Assembly: GCA_037693485.1 (NCBI GenBank)
Contig: CM075354.1
Coordinates: forward strand, 95,663,001-95,727,000
Reading direction: 5' to 3'
From: Kitagawia praeruptora
Taxonomy: Eukaryota; Streptophyta; Magnoliopsida; Apiales; Apiaceae
DNA length: 64,000 bases
Positions 9,001 to 21,314 of the stretch are shown piece by piece. Position 1 is the stretch's first letter. Each line of letters begins with the position of its first letter. The notes under the pieces are model-generated. The model was not told the origin of the DNA. It worked only from the letters and a program-made list of their open reading frames with translations, and did no database searches. A program made the translations under genes and the position numbers.

Positions 9001-11238
9001 AGAGTGAGATTGACTCTATGAAGGCTGTTACTGATAAATTTCAAGCGGGTATTCAAACATCTGTTTCTATATCTGCTACTGCTTCTCAAGCACGTCTTCT
9101 TGCTGATGATGTTAAAGCACTTGAAAAGAAGATGGATTCCAGAATGACTGTCTTGGAATCAAAAGTTGATAATATTGATGAAACCCTCAAGCTTATCTTG
9201 TCTTTCTTCATTGAAGAAGATGCCGATGTCAAAAAGGGGGAGAAGATAGTCAAAACAAAATGCTCACCTAATCCAGTTGTATAAAAGGATGATGATAATT
9301 CTGGAAATGATGGTGGTGCTAAGTCACATAAAGTTGAAACCTCTGATGCTGCTTTAGTAACAAAGAGAAGTCAATCTAATACTCAAACTAGGCAGTCAAC
9401 TCATGTTTCTAGATTTGAAAAGAAGATAGTGACAACAATGGTACAATCTCAGAGTCCAAAAGAAGAACAGTTTGTAACACCTGGTCAAACTCTGTCAACC
9501 ATTCCTGAGGATGATGTGTATGTGGAACAGGATAAAGATGCTGCTAATCTGTTTCATGAACTTGATACTGGGGATGGTCGTGTTCTTAAGCTGTTTCATA
9601 AAGACAAAAGAGTTCAACAATATCATGCTGAGAAGGCACTTATCTTAACTACTGGAGAGAATCCAAACATGACTACTGATGAGTTCTTAGAAGAACAGAA
9701 CAGGATTCTTGAAGAGATTGCAAAACAAAATGAAGCTCCTGCTACAAGAAGAAGAAGAGGCAGAGGAGGAAGATACAGAAGTAGAGGAAGATTACCTGCT
9801 CAAACAAGTACAAGGCAAACAAGATCTAGTGGAATCAAATTAAAAGATGTTTCTGAAAATGAAAAGAAGAAAACTCCACTATCTCTTGCACTAACTCCGG
9901 ACAACAGATTCAATGCTCCTGAAGAAATTGAAGAGAAGATATTGCCTTTAAAAAGAAAGAGCAAGGTTGCTGTTCAATCTACTGTATCTAATGAGAAGTC
10001 AGTTTTTGGTTCAATTCCTGATGTTGTCTCTGATTCTGAAGAAGCTGAAATTTTAAAAGAACTTAAGATTATGATTCTTAAGGTTGTGGTTGAATTTCAC
10101 AATATGGAAGTTATTGAAGAAACACTGAAGTATGAGCAAGAGAACTTCAGAAGATTTGAAAGAGAAAGTGAAATCAGAGCTAAAGCCAGAGAAGCAGAAA
10201 GGATAACAAACAGAGATTACTTGAAAAATGTTCATAAATCTAACAGGGAGTTATGGTATGATAAAAATAAATCTGTTCCTGAACATCATCAGTATTATCC
10301 AACAGATGAGAAGAAGAAGAGTAAGAAAAAGGAGAAGAGTGAGTGTGATTATAGGAAACCGATTGTTTTCAAATCTGCAGGACTACTGATAACAGAGTCT
10401 TCTTTGATTAATGAATCTTTATCGATTGTTAAATCAAAGTCTATTGCATTTATTGCTGAAAATCCACCAAAATGGGTAAGTATGCAATCTGGTTTGAAAG
10501 GATTGGAACCTGGAACAAGAGGAGGTATTGGGTATAGTCATGCACAGATTATTTTCATTGTACAAACTGATCAACATGCTCTAGTTGACAAGATTGGTGA
10601 TGAGTTAACTGTTGATCATCTCTGGAAACTTGAAGCTGTTGCTATCATTGCTGATTGTCATGCTCGTGCTAAGAAAATAGAAAAGATATTGTACTTCATG
10701 AAAGACAGAAGTGTAAAGAAGATTGCTATTCATGAGTTGTTGTGCAAATCTGCAAAAGAGCTGAAATATTTTCTGTATCTGCTCAGAAGTAAAAGAATCA
10801 ATGTTAAAGAAAGAAAAGTTTACTACAATTGGTTTGTTTTGATTTACAGGACAATCAGACAGAGATTTATGGATGGAGGAACGAGGTATGATGGCAATTA
10901 TATTCCTATGTACTTAAATTTAAGAGGCATAGAGGTTGAAATGAAGAAAGGTACTGCTGTTAGAGAAGTGTATCTAGGCATGGAACAACTGTCTCTTAAT
11001 CCAGATGGGAAGGAAATTGCTTATGTGTTGCTAGGTGATTTAGATCTTCCAAGAAGCTCAATTCAAAATCTCAGGGCAGCTATCTATCAGATTAATGAGG
11101 AAGATGAAGGACTCAAAAAATCTGAAGAAGAAACTGATTCAAATTCTTGAAAGCAAGGAAGAAGAATTGATATCTGACTTCTTGAAGATGAATCTGTTTT
11201 ATCAAAGAATTTCTGAAACTGTTCCTGATGATTTTTAG
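6067..11238 (+). pseudogene. R2-A long 3' ORF (non-pol accessory protein), decayed
   Basis: ATG at 6067 (MENSSFMNNKVV). Compared with R2-B, the frame is broken by TAG 6154-6156, TGA 6511-6513, TAG 7636-7638 (Gln in R2-B), TAA 9282-9284 and a shift near the A-run at 11115-11120; the homologous end is TAG at 11236-11238. The N-terminal 250 residues form an alpha/beta-like domain (VMQVWNTSVFG, VTYYVTPEIV, GYSLIHDLSFDYGSFIL) also recognisable in R4 and R5. Next is a low-complexity middle with repeated QEP(S/L)(T/S)Q units (7660-8080), an Asp-rich part (8670-8700) and a C-terminal region with AEKALILTTGENPNMTTDE and a basic RRRGRGGRYRSRGR stretch. No membrane segment is seen, which argues against an envelope role. 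Function unknown. A probable 74-nt intron lies at 8506-8579. Confidence 0.8.
8506..8579 (+). other. Probable 74-nt intron in the R2-A 3' ORF
   Basis: It starts GTGAGAAG and ends in a pyrimidine-rich stretch closing with CATCAG. Both exon ends are phase 0. The reading frame changes here between 7648-8610 and 8613-9284, and removing exactly these 74 nt would reconnect the two frames. R2-B has the same change at the same place and a candidate intron of the same length (58682-58755). A shared ancestral indel is the alternative. Confidence 0.5.
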
Positions 11239-11305
11239 AAGGTATTTTGTTTTGAGTTTTTGACATCTTTGAATCAAGGAATTTGTGCTTTGTTTCACAA
11301 AGAAC

Positions 11306-11319
11306 AAATTGGGGGAGAT
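11306..11319 (+). other. R2-A polypurine tract
   Basis: AAATTGGGGGAGAT lies directly against the TG of the 3' LTR. It is the plus-strand primer typical of these copia elements; R4 (48061-48075) and R2-B (56067-56080, minus) have the same sequence. Confidence 0.9.
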
Positions 11320-11801
11320 TGTTTGATCAGGATCTGGGCATTACTGATCAGATACTGATGCTGACGTCATCAGTAATACAACGTCAGTATTGGACTATTA
11401 TCAGGATTAGAAGCTGGTCAGTATTTTGTGAAGATTCTCATCAGACCAGAGATCAAGGAAGATTGATATGTCGGTTCCTAGATTATAGGAATGCAGCTAT
11501 CATACAAGATATGCATTCAGAGATATATGTAATTGATATAGAATATCTTGTAATTGATAGTGTAACTGTGTATGCTATATAAACACAGTTTAGGTTTTAC
11601 ATTATGGTAATCGCTTACACGATTTATCTTGTAACCTAGCAGCTCTTAAGAATATAAGAATTTCTTAAGAGAGTTTTGTAACAGTTTTATATCAGAATTA
11701 ATAAAGCTGTTATTGATTCATACTTGTGTTATTTGTTTAAGTCAAAAATCTTATACAATTGTATTCAACCCCCCTTCTACAATTGTTATTTACTGGGCAA
11801 C
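11320..11801 (+). repeat. R2-A 3' LTR (482 bp)
   Basis: It runs TGTTTGATC...GGGCAACA. TATATAAA at 11576-11583 is the promoter TATA box. U3 (11320-11480) is packed with CTGAT/ATCAG motifs, including the inverted repeat TACTGATG (11353-11360) against CATCAGTA (11368-11375). Near the 3' end, ACAATTGTA (11755-11763) pairs with TACAATTGT (11778-11786) around a C-run. The LTR is clearly related to that of R2-B (55566-56066). Confidence 0.93.
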
Positions 11802-13787
11802 AGTACCTATGACACTTCTATCATCAGGTTTGAGCACAAGCTTCCATACTTTATTTCTCTCAAATTGGGTTAGCTCTTCTTGCATTGCTAAGATCCAATC
11901 TGGATCTAGAAGGGCATCTTCCACTTTCTTAGGTTCCTCTTGAGACAGGAAACTACTGTATAGGCATTCTGCTTGTGTGGACCTCCTAGTTTGGACTCTT
12001 GAGTTTGAGTCACCAATGATTAACTCGAAAGGATGATCTCTGGTCCATTTTCTTGAAGGTGGAAGGTTTGATCTAGATGAGGTTGCTTCATCTAAATGAG
12101 CATGATCTTGTTGATTGGTCATTGAGTTTTGACTTTGAGAAACTTCCCCTGAGTTTGTTGTCCTTGCGGAATTATGAAGTTGACTGTCAACGGATGCATC
12201 ATTTTGTCTATCAACGGATGCTCCATTTTGCCTGTCGACGGATGCATGAGAATGCCTGTCAACGGATGCATCTGATGCTCCAATATGACTGTCAACGGAT
12301 GCTTCATTTCCAGTGTTAGCATCACTTCTAATTAGGCCAACAACTCTAGGTGAATTTTCATGGTCATGATCTTCATTTTCCTCATCATCATCAATGTACA
12401 TTCTTCCTTCTACCTCATTTTCAAATTTAAACTTTTCATGGAAGCCTTCATCATTTAGACCTAGAATCTTTTGATCATCAAACACAACATGTACAGATTC
12501 CATAACAATGTTGGTTCTTAGCTTGTAGACTCTATAGGCTTTCCCTGCTGCATACCCAACAAAGATAGCTTCATCTGCCTTTGCTTCAAATTTGCCAAAG
12601 TTATCTCCATGGTTCCTTAGCACAAAACACTTACATCCAAAGACATGAAGGAAAGCTAAAGTTGGTTTCTTGTTGGTAAATAACTGATAAGGAGTCATTC
12701 CTCTAGCTTGATTGACCAAGGAAATATTCTGAGTGAAACAGGCAGTGTTGACAGCTTCAGCCCAATATGTTGGCAATCTTGATTCACTTAGCATTGTTCT
12801 AGCTGCTTGAATGAGAGTTCTGTTTTTCCTTTCAACAACCCCATTTTTTTGAGGTGTTCTAGCAGCAGAAAACTCATAGACAATTCCATTCTCTTCACAG
12901 AAAATCTTCATTGTGGAATTTTTGAATTCAGTGCCATTGTCACTCCTGATTCTTTGTACTTTGACTTCAGAACCATTGTTTACTAGTCTGAGATGATTGA
13001 TGATGATTTCACTTGCACAATCTTTGGAGGGCAGAAAGAAGGTCCATGTAAACTTAGAAAAATCATCTACAATCACCAGAAAGTATTTCTTCTTTGAAAT
13101 GAACATGACATTTACTGGACCAAATAAGTCCATATGCAGCAATTGAAGTGGCTTAACAATGGATCACTCTGTCTTGCTCTTGAAGGATGATTTTTTTTGT
13201 TTCCCTAATTGACAAGCATCACACAATCCATCCTTTATGAACTCCAATTGAGGGATTCCTCTAGCCAGATCCTTTCTTACCAAATCATTCATAACTTTAA
13301 AATTCAAATGTGACAGCTTTTTATGCCATAGCCAACTCTCATCCTTGCTTGCTTTGCTGAAGAGACAAGTAATGGATTCTGAGCATACTGAATTGAAGTC
13401 AGCTATGTAAACATTTCCTTTTCTAAAGCCTGTCAATATCACATTGTTGTCTTCCTTGGTAGAAACAACACAGGATACTTTTGTGAACCTTACTTCATAG
13501 TCTTTGTCACAGATTTGACTGACACTAAGCAAATTGTGCTTCAAACCTTCAACTAAGGCCACTTCTTCAATGATGACATTGTCCTTTGAAATCAAGCCAT
13601 ATCCCTTAGTATATCCTTTGCTGTCATCTCCAAAGGTAATTCTAGGGCCAGCTGCCTCCTTGAACTCTATGAGCAGGGTTGAATCTCCTGTCATGTGCCT
13701 AGAGCATCCACTGTCTAGGTACCATAGATTCCTTCTATTTCCCTGCACACATTCCAAAATACAAATCAAGTTGATTTTGGTACCCAA
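11802..13787 (-). pseudogene. pol: R3-A pol: protease, integrase and start of RT, truncated by R2-A
   Basis: The frame begins overlapping the gag end (13766-13787), in the -1 frame. It contains the protease motif LDSGCSRHMTG, GAG-pre-integrase (WHKKLSHLNF, CDACQLGK), a TGA stop near 13164, then the integrase core (LHMDLFGP, RSDNGTEF, NGVVERKN) and the chromodomain-free copia linker. The linker (12170-12310) encodes repeated SVD(R/S) units from iterated TCAACGGATG DNA. RT starts with WILAMQEELTQFERNKVWKL and stops at SVIGT, where R2-A begins at 11801; the last four codons of the apparent ORF are R2-A LTR sequence. The protein would have processed and integrated the element; this copy cannot. 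Confidence 0.9.
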
Positions 13788-16700
13788 GTTTCCTTGGGTC
13801 CTTTCTTGTTAGCCTTTGGTTTTGCACTCTTAGCAATCTTCAACTTAGGTGTAGATGCTTGAGTGATGAGGTTTGACAAATGCTCATTTGCATGAATATT
13901 TGATGCATGCATTTGTGGAAAATTGGCATACATACTATTCATGCTAGGAATGCTCCATGACATTTGTGACAAATTCACAGATTGAAAATAAGGATTAGAC
14001 ACATATGGCATGTTCACATATGGATTTGAAAAACTAGCATTTTGATACAAACCAGGCATTGCAGGCATACATGGTATTGTTTGAGGTACATGAACAGGAG
14101 CCTTATTAACAATTTTGCAATTAGAAGATATGTGATTGACACTATTACAATTACTACAAGTTTTCCTAGGGGCAAACTTGTCAGGAGAATAATTATTTTT
14201 CTTGTTGATGCCTATCTTACCATTTATGTTCTTTTTCTTTTTACCCTCAGTTTCTACCTTTTCATTATCTGATTTACCAACAGCCTTTTTGTTATGTAAA
14301 TCACCTGCCTTAGCCTTCCTACTAGATTTGGTTTGGCTACTCTCACCACTAACAAAGTTCTTGTTGACTGGACCATACTTAATATCCAGTTTCTTGAGTT
14401 CCTTCTTACTAACAAACTTTTTGTTAGTCGACGGATACCTCTCTTCCGTTGATGGTTCATCTGTCAACGGATGATCACTATCCGTTGATTCACAAATAGT
14501 CTCCAGATCCTCAAGGCCAGGTTCTAGCTCCTTTTTCTTTTGAGTCCAGGTATCCTTCACAAACGATTCTATTCCCTGGACTTCTATTATGTTTTGTGAA
14601 ATATTCCTACAGCTTTGAAATTTAGCAATTATCCCTTGTTCCTTTTCCAGCTGCTCTCTTAAAATTAATTCTCTTTTCAACACAGCTTCAAGTTCACTTT
14701 TAGCATCATTGCAATCAACTCTCATTTTCTCAAATTCTAGAAATTGAATTTCTAGAGCATCATTTCTATCACTTAAAAAGAGATTAGTCTATTTAATCCT
14801 ATTGTTTTCTTTAGTAAGTGATTTAAGAGTAACACTCAAGTGATATAGTTTAGTAGACATTTCATCTATAACACTATTGCATTCCTCTTTGATGAGCTCA
14901 GAGAGATTAGTAGAAAATACCTGATTGCTAGCTGAACTTGCTTCCTGCTCTCTAGAATCAGCCATCAATGCAAGGTTGACAAACTCAACATCTTCATCAG
15001 AATGATTGCTGTGACAGCCCCAAATCCGGGGTCATAAATCCGGGCCATCACGGACCAATTTCCATTCAATATCAATATCTCTTGAGTTTTTTTTTTTCAA
15101 TTAATAATTATGCCATTGACCCCGTAATAATAAACACACACACCAGTCATATGCTCAGAGAACAACATTCACCATAATAAAGTTAAGAGCTGAACAGTTA
15201 TTACAAACCAGGATCATACTTAAGTACATTGTTGAATAACACTTCGACATGAAGCGTTCCAACAATCAAAAGTTTATTACATTCTTACACCCATAATTAT
15301 ACATAAGTTCTCAGAACCCGTCTGCCTCTACGCTACCTCAGGAATCGATGCTAGCGTGCTCTCAGAAGGTCGCCTTCCCCCTACCCTCTTGCGGGGCGTT
15401 CTGCGAAGTATTGGCATTCCTAGATGTATATAGTTAAGTGGCAAGAGTGAGCTAAAATAGCTCAGCAAGATAATTTCTATCACTAAAAGGTAACATTTAA
15501 ACATCTAAATATATGTATATACGGCTGGGAAACCAATTATAGACTTTAAGAAAGTATAACATTCTTATTTAATAATACATCATCCACTTTCTATTATAAG
15601 AAAAGAAAAATACAACAATATAATATCAATTTCTCTTCTACATTCATATAATAACCCACACTTCTTCAATATATATATTATCTCAAGATAGTATAAACAT
15701 TTGAATTATATCTCAGTATAATCCTTCCATTTCCTTTTTACACAACAACTTTATACCATTATATAAAATCAGTTTCTCTTCCATTTATAACACAATTCCT
15801 TCTTTTCATATCATTTTTCTGTTTCCAGTACAAAAATCTGAAAACCACTTTTCAATCCTTTCCTTTAAAGAAAACGTTGGGGATTTCCACTGTTGCCGAA
15901 TACGTGAGCCACGATGATCAGTCGTCCTCCGTACCCGTCCCTTTTTACTACCAGTAGAAGGAGGAAGGTACACCACTACATCCCCCTGGAGGAAGGTACA
16001 CCACTACATCCTCCTTCGGCAACTCTTGGGCCGAATTAAAATATTGATTGCTGGACTGTGCAGCACACAGCCTCCTACGCTTTTTTTGTTGCTATCCCCC
16101 CCTTTTGTCAAATCGTTATTCCATTTACAAAATATCATTCCACATTTCCATTTTCTCGCTTTCATTTCCATATATCATTCACTCATCTCATTTCCATTCT
16201 CACACATTATTTCTATAAAATATATATATAACATAATTCTTTGATTATGATTCAGACATCTCTTTTATATTCAAGAATTCAAATATGCTTTTATATTCAT
16301 AAAATATTCCGTCTATTTAAAAGTATTAAATAATAATCAAATAATATTTATTAAATCACAAATATTCAAAGATTATAATCAACAGAATATTATAAACCAT
16401 ATAACCCTAGATAACAACTGATACCATTCTCTTTCATATCCCTTTTTCCATAAAGCATATTCGCTCCATTCATAATCATTTCCACATTCATATTTCATAA
16501 TCCATATTCATCTCTCTTTAATTCCCAAAATCAGGGAAAATAAATTCTCAGCAATATAGCAACCATAGAATAACATATATATATTCCATGAAATCATTTT
16601 ACTTTGAAGTTAAATAGTTTTCCAAAGTAAAGGTAAAAGAAATCTTGCCTCGATCTCTAAGTCCCCAGAGGAATGATCCGGTGTTCGTCTCGAGTATCTA

Positions 16701-19644
16701 TAGAAACGAAAAGGATCACCATCAGACTATATTTCACTTAACCACTTAACCCTTATATAGTAATACCCTTGACACATAATATATGTTTAACATAGCCTTC
16801 ATACTCCAAAAGTTCCAAGAACTTAATCATTTTTAGACTCGATCAAAGTTTCAGTGTTTTTCACCATTTCCCTTAACAACCACACTTAACTGTAAGAATT
16901 CTCATAAAATATAAATTTCGAATTTTGACACAAGGTCAACTGGTAATGGCTCTCTGACCACCCTACTACAATATCCCAAAATTTCATAATTTTTAACAAT
17001 GTTTAAGTATGGTAGTTATGGCCTCAAAGTTGACACAAATACGTTTTCTCGGTTTTCGAACGTCTTTCACTAAAACTCACTTTTCTCCTAAACCGTTCAT
17101 CAGATTTTAACGTACTTTATATCAAAACGATCTATGAACTAAGCTCTACCCTACCATGGTCACTTAGCACTCTGGACAGTAAGGTACCATACGGTTTGGT
17201 GTCCCAAAAACAGGGCAGTTTGTGATTCTAACAAAAATCGGACATTATAACGGCTATAATTTCATACTTTCCAAAAACAATTCCATCACAACCAAGCCAT
17301 ATAATCATCCACCACCCCATACACATCAGTATTACATCCTCATAAGCCATATAATCAGTGGTGAGGCCTCAATACCATCACCCATCAATCAATCACAATT
17401 TATGCTAGCTAACATCACAATAATCACTTTTAACCACACATCATCCATTAACATCACTAAAGCTCACATAATAAAAAGGGGTTAGGGTTTATACCTTCCT
17501 TGTAGCTTCAACATCACTTAATAAACCTTGGGTACTCCTTAAACAACCTCAATATAGCTTGAATCAACTAAAGGAACCATGAAAACAAAGTTAACAATTC
17601 GGAGTTACTAAACTGCAGCTGAAAGAACATGAAAAACGAAGACCTTACCTACGTTTTCTGGATGAGGCTTCTAAATGAAAGTTGTAGGGCATCTTAACAG
17701 CTTTCTAACCATATAAAGAACACAAAATTTGGCTGAGTAACGAAGTCTCTAGAGCGGTTTTACTGGGCTGCTGGAAATCTGGCCGAAAATGATGATAATG
17801 GAGGGGGAGAGATTTTTGCTCTTGTTTCTTGATCTTATCTCATCTAAATCTTGGTTTGTCTAGTGTCTTGTGGAAGCTTTGCAAGATATTTGTGATTAAA
17901 ACCTAGCAAAAGTACTAATTTGCCCCTTAAAACAATTTAGTGGAAAGTGATGTCATGCTAGTGATTTCATAATTCTCTTTTCTTGATTTTCTTTTCTAAA
18001 TGTAATGCTAGTACTCTTGGTAATTATAATGTGATACAATCCTTGTTATTCTACTAATCTTGGTTGTTTGGTTTCCAGACTCGTCTAATTGTGGTTCGTT
18101 TCGAATATATCTCACTATCCAGTGGTTTTGAAATCGTTTATAAAATCCAAATTCCCTTAGCATTCTCTTAACTTAAAAATCCCTTAGTTTAACTTAAATT
18201 CACTAATTCCTCAATATATAATCCCTTTAATATTTCTATGTTCCTTAATATCCAATAAATAGAAGTTCGTTCGAGCTCAAAATCCTCAAAATCTAAATAC
18301 AGGAATTTCTGAAATCCATCGTCATTTCGAGTCACTTATTTCCTTAGTATATCACTAATATGATTTCTGTTTATTCATTTTCCATTTCCAGTCTAGGGTA
18401 CCTACACACCCTTTTCCTAAATTCCCCGAGATCATTATTCATTTGGGCACTGTAGCCTTTCTAAAGTTAGGGTTATTACAATTGCCATCAGCAGCCCAGT
18501 CATACTCTTGGGTCATGAATGCCTTTCCTTTTTGCCTGAGAAGATCAAAATATTTCTTCTTGTAGTCAACAGTTTCAGTTGGCTTTCCCTTATTCTCAGA
18601 TCTAGGCTTCCTGCATTCACTTATCATGTGACCAGCAATTCCACAATTGTAGCATTTAATTTTGGATTTATCCACATAGTTGCTTGTGGAAAAATCCTTG
18701 TTAAATGGCTTGGCCACCCTAGAGTTTCCCTTGAATTTCAGCTTAGAGAATCTCCTAGACAGAAAAGCTAAGTGCTCATATATCTCATCCAATTCATCCT
18801 GCTGAAGAACATTCAATTCTTCAGACACTTTTTCCTTGCTTTTGCTTGATTCTGCTCTACCTTCACAAACCTCCCTGTTTGGTGTAGATTTAGCAGCTTC
18901 AGTCCTCTTCTCCTCCTTCTGCTCCAAGTTGGCAACAAGTGCAACTGACCCACTTTTCTTTTGGGCCTTCTCAATCTCTTCATCCTGCTCCATTTCTAGT
19001 TCATATGTCTTTAAAGTTCCATAGAGCCTTTTAAGAGTAAATGTCTTGTACTCTTGAGTGTTTCTTAGAGAAACAGTCATTGGCTTCCACTCTTTAGGCA
19101 GTGATCTCAGAAATTTGAGATTAGAATCTTTCACTTAGTAGATTCTTCCATACAGTTTCAAGCCATTCAGTAGCTTTTGAAATCTACTAAATGTGTCATT
19201 CAATGTCTCTCCATTCTTGAAATGGAAGTGCTCATACTGTGGGATCAGTAGTTGCATCTTGTTCTCCCTTACCTGTTCTGTACCTTCACAAAGGGTTTGA
19301 ACAATGTCCCATACTTCCTTGGAGGTAGTACAGTTGATAACATTGTCAACCATGTCTGTTTCTAAGCCATTAAACAGAATATTCATGGTCTTTTTATCTT
19401 TGTGGACTTCTGCGATGTCTTCAGGACTCCACTCAGAAACAGGTTTGGGAATTTAAATGTCTGGTGCATCTGCAGCAAGGCCAACTCTTGACGCAGTCTT
19501 CATTGGAACATGAGGACCCTTCTCAATGCAATCTACAAAACGTTCATCAATAGACATGAGATGTAGACGCATTTTTACTTTCCAGTGAAAGTAATTTTCT
19601 CTATCAAGAACTGGTATCTTTACTCCATAATCCTTCTTAGACAT
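13766..19644 (-). pseudogene. gag: R3-A gag, split by the solo LTR at 15010-18480
   Basis: Chosen start is the ATG at 19644 (MSKKDYGVKIPVLDRENY), 45 nt after the PBS. The Gag core (WKVKMRLHLMS, LFNGLETDMVD, TFSRFQKLLNG) is followed by a CX2CX4HX4C knuckle CYNCGIAGHMISEC. The frame is cut at 18481, resumes at 15009 with the coiled-coil region, and ends after a second knuckle (CSNCNSVNHISSNC) with WVPKST. In-frame stops occur near 19455, near 19136 (CAA in copy B, TAA here) and near 14790. The 14430-14490 part carries the family motif TCAACGGAT/ATCCGTTGA, including an inverted repeat at 14464-14488. Structural role as for R1 Gag. Confidence 0.88.
15010..18480 (-). mobile_element. Solo LTR of a large Ty3/gypsy element (3471 bp)
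   Basis: The insertion has TG...CA ends (TGTGACAGCCCC on the left, GGTTATTACA on the right) and is flanked by the 5-bp repeat attgc at 15005-15009 and 18481-18485. Copy B of the duplication lacks it, so the insertion postdates the duplication. Read on the minus strand it starts TGTAATAACCC and ends GGGGCTGTCACA, the end type of Tekay/Del-like chromovirus LTRs, which are commonly 3-4 kb. It has no internal region, PBS, PPT or coding capacity, so it is best explained by LTR-LTR recombination. A pair of tandem copies of about 25 bp (GGAAGGTACACCACTACATC) lies at 15967-16012. Confidence 0.85.
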
Positions 19645-19689
19645 GTTGGAAGTGTGTTGATCTTTAAACTTCAAATATGTTAGAAGCTT

Positions 19690-19701
19690 GCTCTGATACC
19701 A
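19690..19701 (-). other. R3-A primer-binding site
   Basis: TGGTATCAGAGC on the minus strand, two bases from the LTR; complementary to initiator tRNA-Met. Confidence 0.95.
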
Positions 19702-19703
19702 AT

Positions 19704-20695
19704 TGTTATTCCAAGATTATACACTTGTATAATTGTAGAAGGGGGGGTTGAATACAATTCGTGATATTTATAAATTTCTGATGAGAATTACAGAAATCTA
19801 TAAGGAGATAATTACTGAATGAGAAATGATTCACAAACACATAAAAAATCAGGTGGTTAAATGTACCACCTGAGACTTTTATTCGAAGAAAACTCTGTGA
19901 TACAAATGTACACAGCTTCTGTTTTACAACTCTTTGCTTTCTAAGGATATTCAATAAAACCCTAAGCAAATGTATCTGTTTTCTTAGTTTCTAAAGAGTT
20001 GCTACACTTGGTTATATATCCCAAGTTTACAAGTACTACAGGAATAAGATAATATTAATCTAATTCAAGTTGACTTGCTACTCCATTCTAAATCCACATG
20101 TAGCCGAAAGGTTGTCCTTGTGAACAGATATGTCCCTTGCACCTTTCTTGTATGTACTGTGTAAAATGGAAATGCTTCTTTCTTCTGCGTTTCCTAAGTA
20201 TGGCTGCCATACTGCTTTTTATACCTACTATCAACCTATGTGATCTTTCAGTCAAACCTGTCCTTATCAATTGCTAATTCCCAGCTAGCATAGAAGAAAG
20301 TGTTAATGATTATCCATTGATGTTGTACACTGTCATCTGTTGATGGTAGTTTGAGCTGTATCCGTTGATATTGTAGTTTTGAGTTGTATCCATTGATAGA
20401 GTCTTGTTCTCATCTGTTGATACACTTTCACTTAGACAGAATTACATAGCATAGCTTATTTACAATTGGCTACCCTATTCTGCCTATCCGTTGATGGTCA
20501 ACATGACTCTGAATAAAAACACTATCAACTGATAAATAGAGATACTGTAGTATGCTACAAAACCTCATCCGTTGATGAGCTACCTTTCAATGAATAGAGT
20601 TATAATGTCTCATCCGTTGACAGTTACAAAACATGACTTATACAATTTTGTGCATAGAATATGAAGTTATCATCAAGTACAACATATTCCTAACA
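19704..20695 (-). repeat. R3-A 5' LTR (992 bp)
   Basis: Bounded by TGTTATTCC and CCTAACA. TATA box TATAAAAA (minus) at 20216-20223. About nine copies of the family motif (A/T)TCCGTTGAT and close variants fill U3 at 20300-20625. The inverted repeat AATTGTA (19731-19737) and TACAATT (19753-19759) encloses a G-run just upstream of the PBS. The LTR is inserted in a Ty3-like gag frame that resumes at 20696; the other TSD is out of view. Confidence 0.92.
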
Positions 20696-21314
20696 GCTAC
20701 CCCCAATAAAGTGTCATATAAGACTAGATTCCAAAAGTTTTTGTGCATTCAAAAGAAAAACACGAGGAGGGAAGATGTTAGCAGAACCATCTTCATTATA
20801 AGTGACTTCAATATTTGGAATTGTAGTAGCATTTTGTTTAGGTACTAAATTCGTGACTAAAGAACTCCGAGTGACTGTTCTTTTAATCTTACTCGTCTCC
20901 CCAGTAGTTACATGTTCAAGATCAATGTATGCTATATTAGCAGTATTGAGATTAGAAATACCTGGTGCCCAGACTTGAGTGTTTTCTGGATGTAAACCAG
21001 AGTTAACTTCTTCAGGAGATTGAACATTGTTAGGTGAGGAATCCTGACTTGCTTTAGAGGAATTTGCAACAATTAGGTCCACTGGCGTTTAACTCAGTTC
21101 CATCATTTAGAATTAATTGGATCTGTTCTTGCATTCTTCGTTGGGTTGTCAGTGATAGAGGCTCCCCCATTATTTCATCGGTATTAAATGATCCTTCAAC
21201 CTCTGGAATCAGGTTAATTATTGCTGGCATAGGAGCTACATAATTATGACCGATAAAATTTGCAAACTCATCGGAGTCCATGGAGCCAGAATTTTCAGAA
21301 TTACGGGAACCCAT
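20696..21314 (-). pseudogene. Ty3-like gag N-terminal remnant, copy A
   Basis: ATG at 21314 (MGSRNSENSGSMDSDEFANF), then an acidic, Asn/Ser-rich N-terminal region with RRMQEQIQLILNDGTELN. A 1-bp insertion near 21072 (CAACAATT against CAACATT in copy B) shifts the frame. The frame continues to 20696, where the R3-A LTR interrupts it. No zinc knuckle or core capsid motif is seen, so the gag assignment rests on its N-terminal style and context and is tentative; an unrecognised host ORF is possible. Confidence 0.45.

Larger units (their letters stand above)
4067..11801 (+). mobile_element. R2-A copia element, 3' part, host of R1 and nested in R3-A
   Basis: Left to right: C-terminal RT and RNase H (4067-4827), a motif-rich spacer, a long decayed 3' ORF (6067-11238), a polypurine tract and a 3' LTR (11320-11801). 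The 5' half lies beyond the left edge on the far side of the R1 insertion. The right end TG...CA is sharp: after 11801 the sequence continues in the minus-strand pol of R3-A, interrupted at its SVIGT motif at the start of RT. A second, minus-strand copy of the same family (R2-B) lies at 55566-61057 and lets lesions be identified by comparison. The 3' ORF has many stops, so the copy is dead. Confidence 0.9.
11802..20695 (-). mobile_element. R3-A copia element, 5' part, split by a solo LTR
   Basis: From right to left: 5' LTR (19704-20695), PBS (19690-19701), gag (19644 to 13766 with a 3.47-kb insertion) and pol up to the start of RT at 11802, where R2-A is inserted. The remaining RT, RNase H and 3' LTR must lie beyond the left edge. 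The element is itself inserted in a Ty3-like gag frame that resumes at 20696. Its gag part and LTR recur at 22384-25057 as copy B of a tandem duplication. Stops in gag and pol show it is inactive. Confidence 0.9.

Noticed and set aside
16026..17485. Small ORFs inside the 3.47-kb insertion
   Set aside because: They lie in a solo LTR, have low-complexity composition and no recognisable domain.
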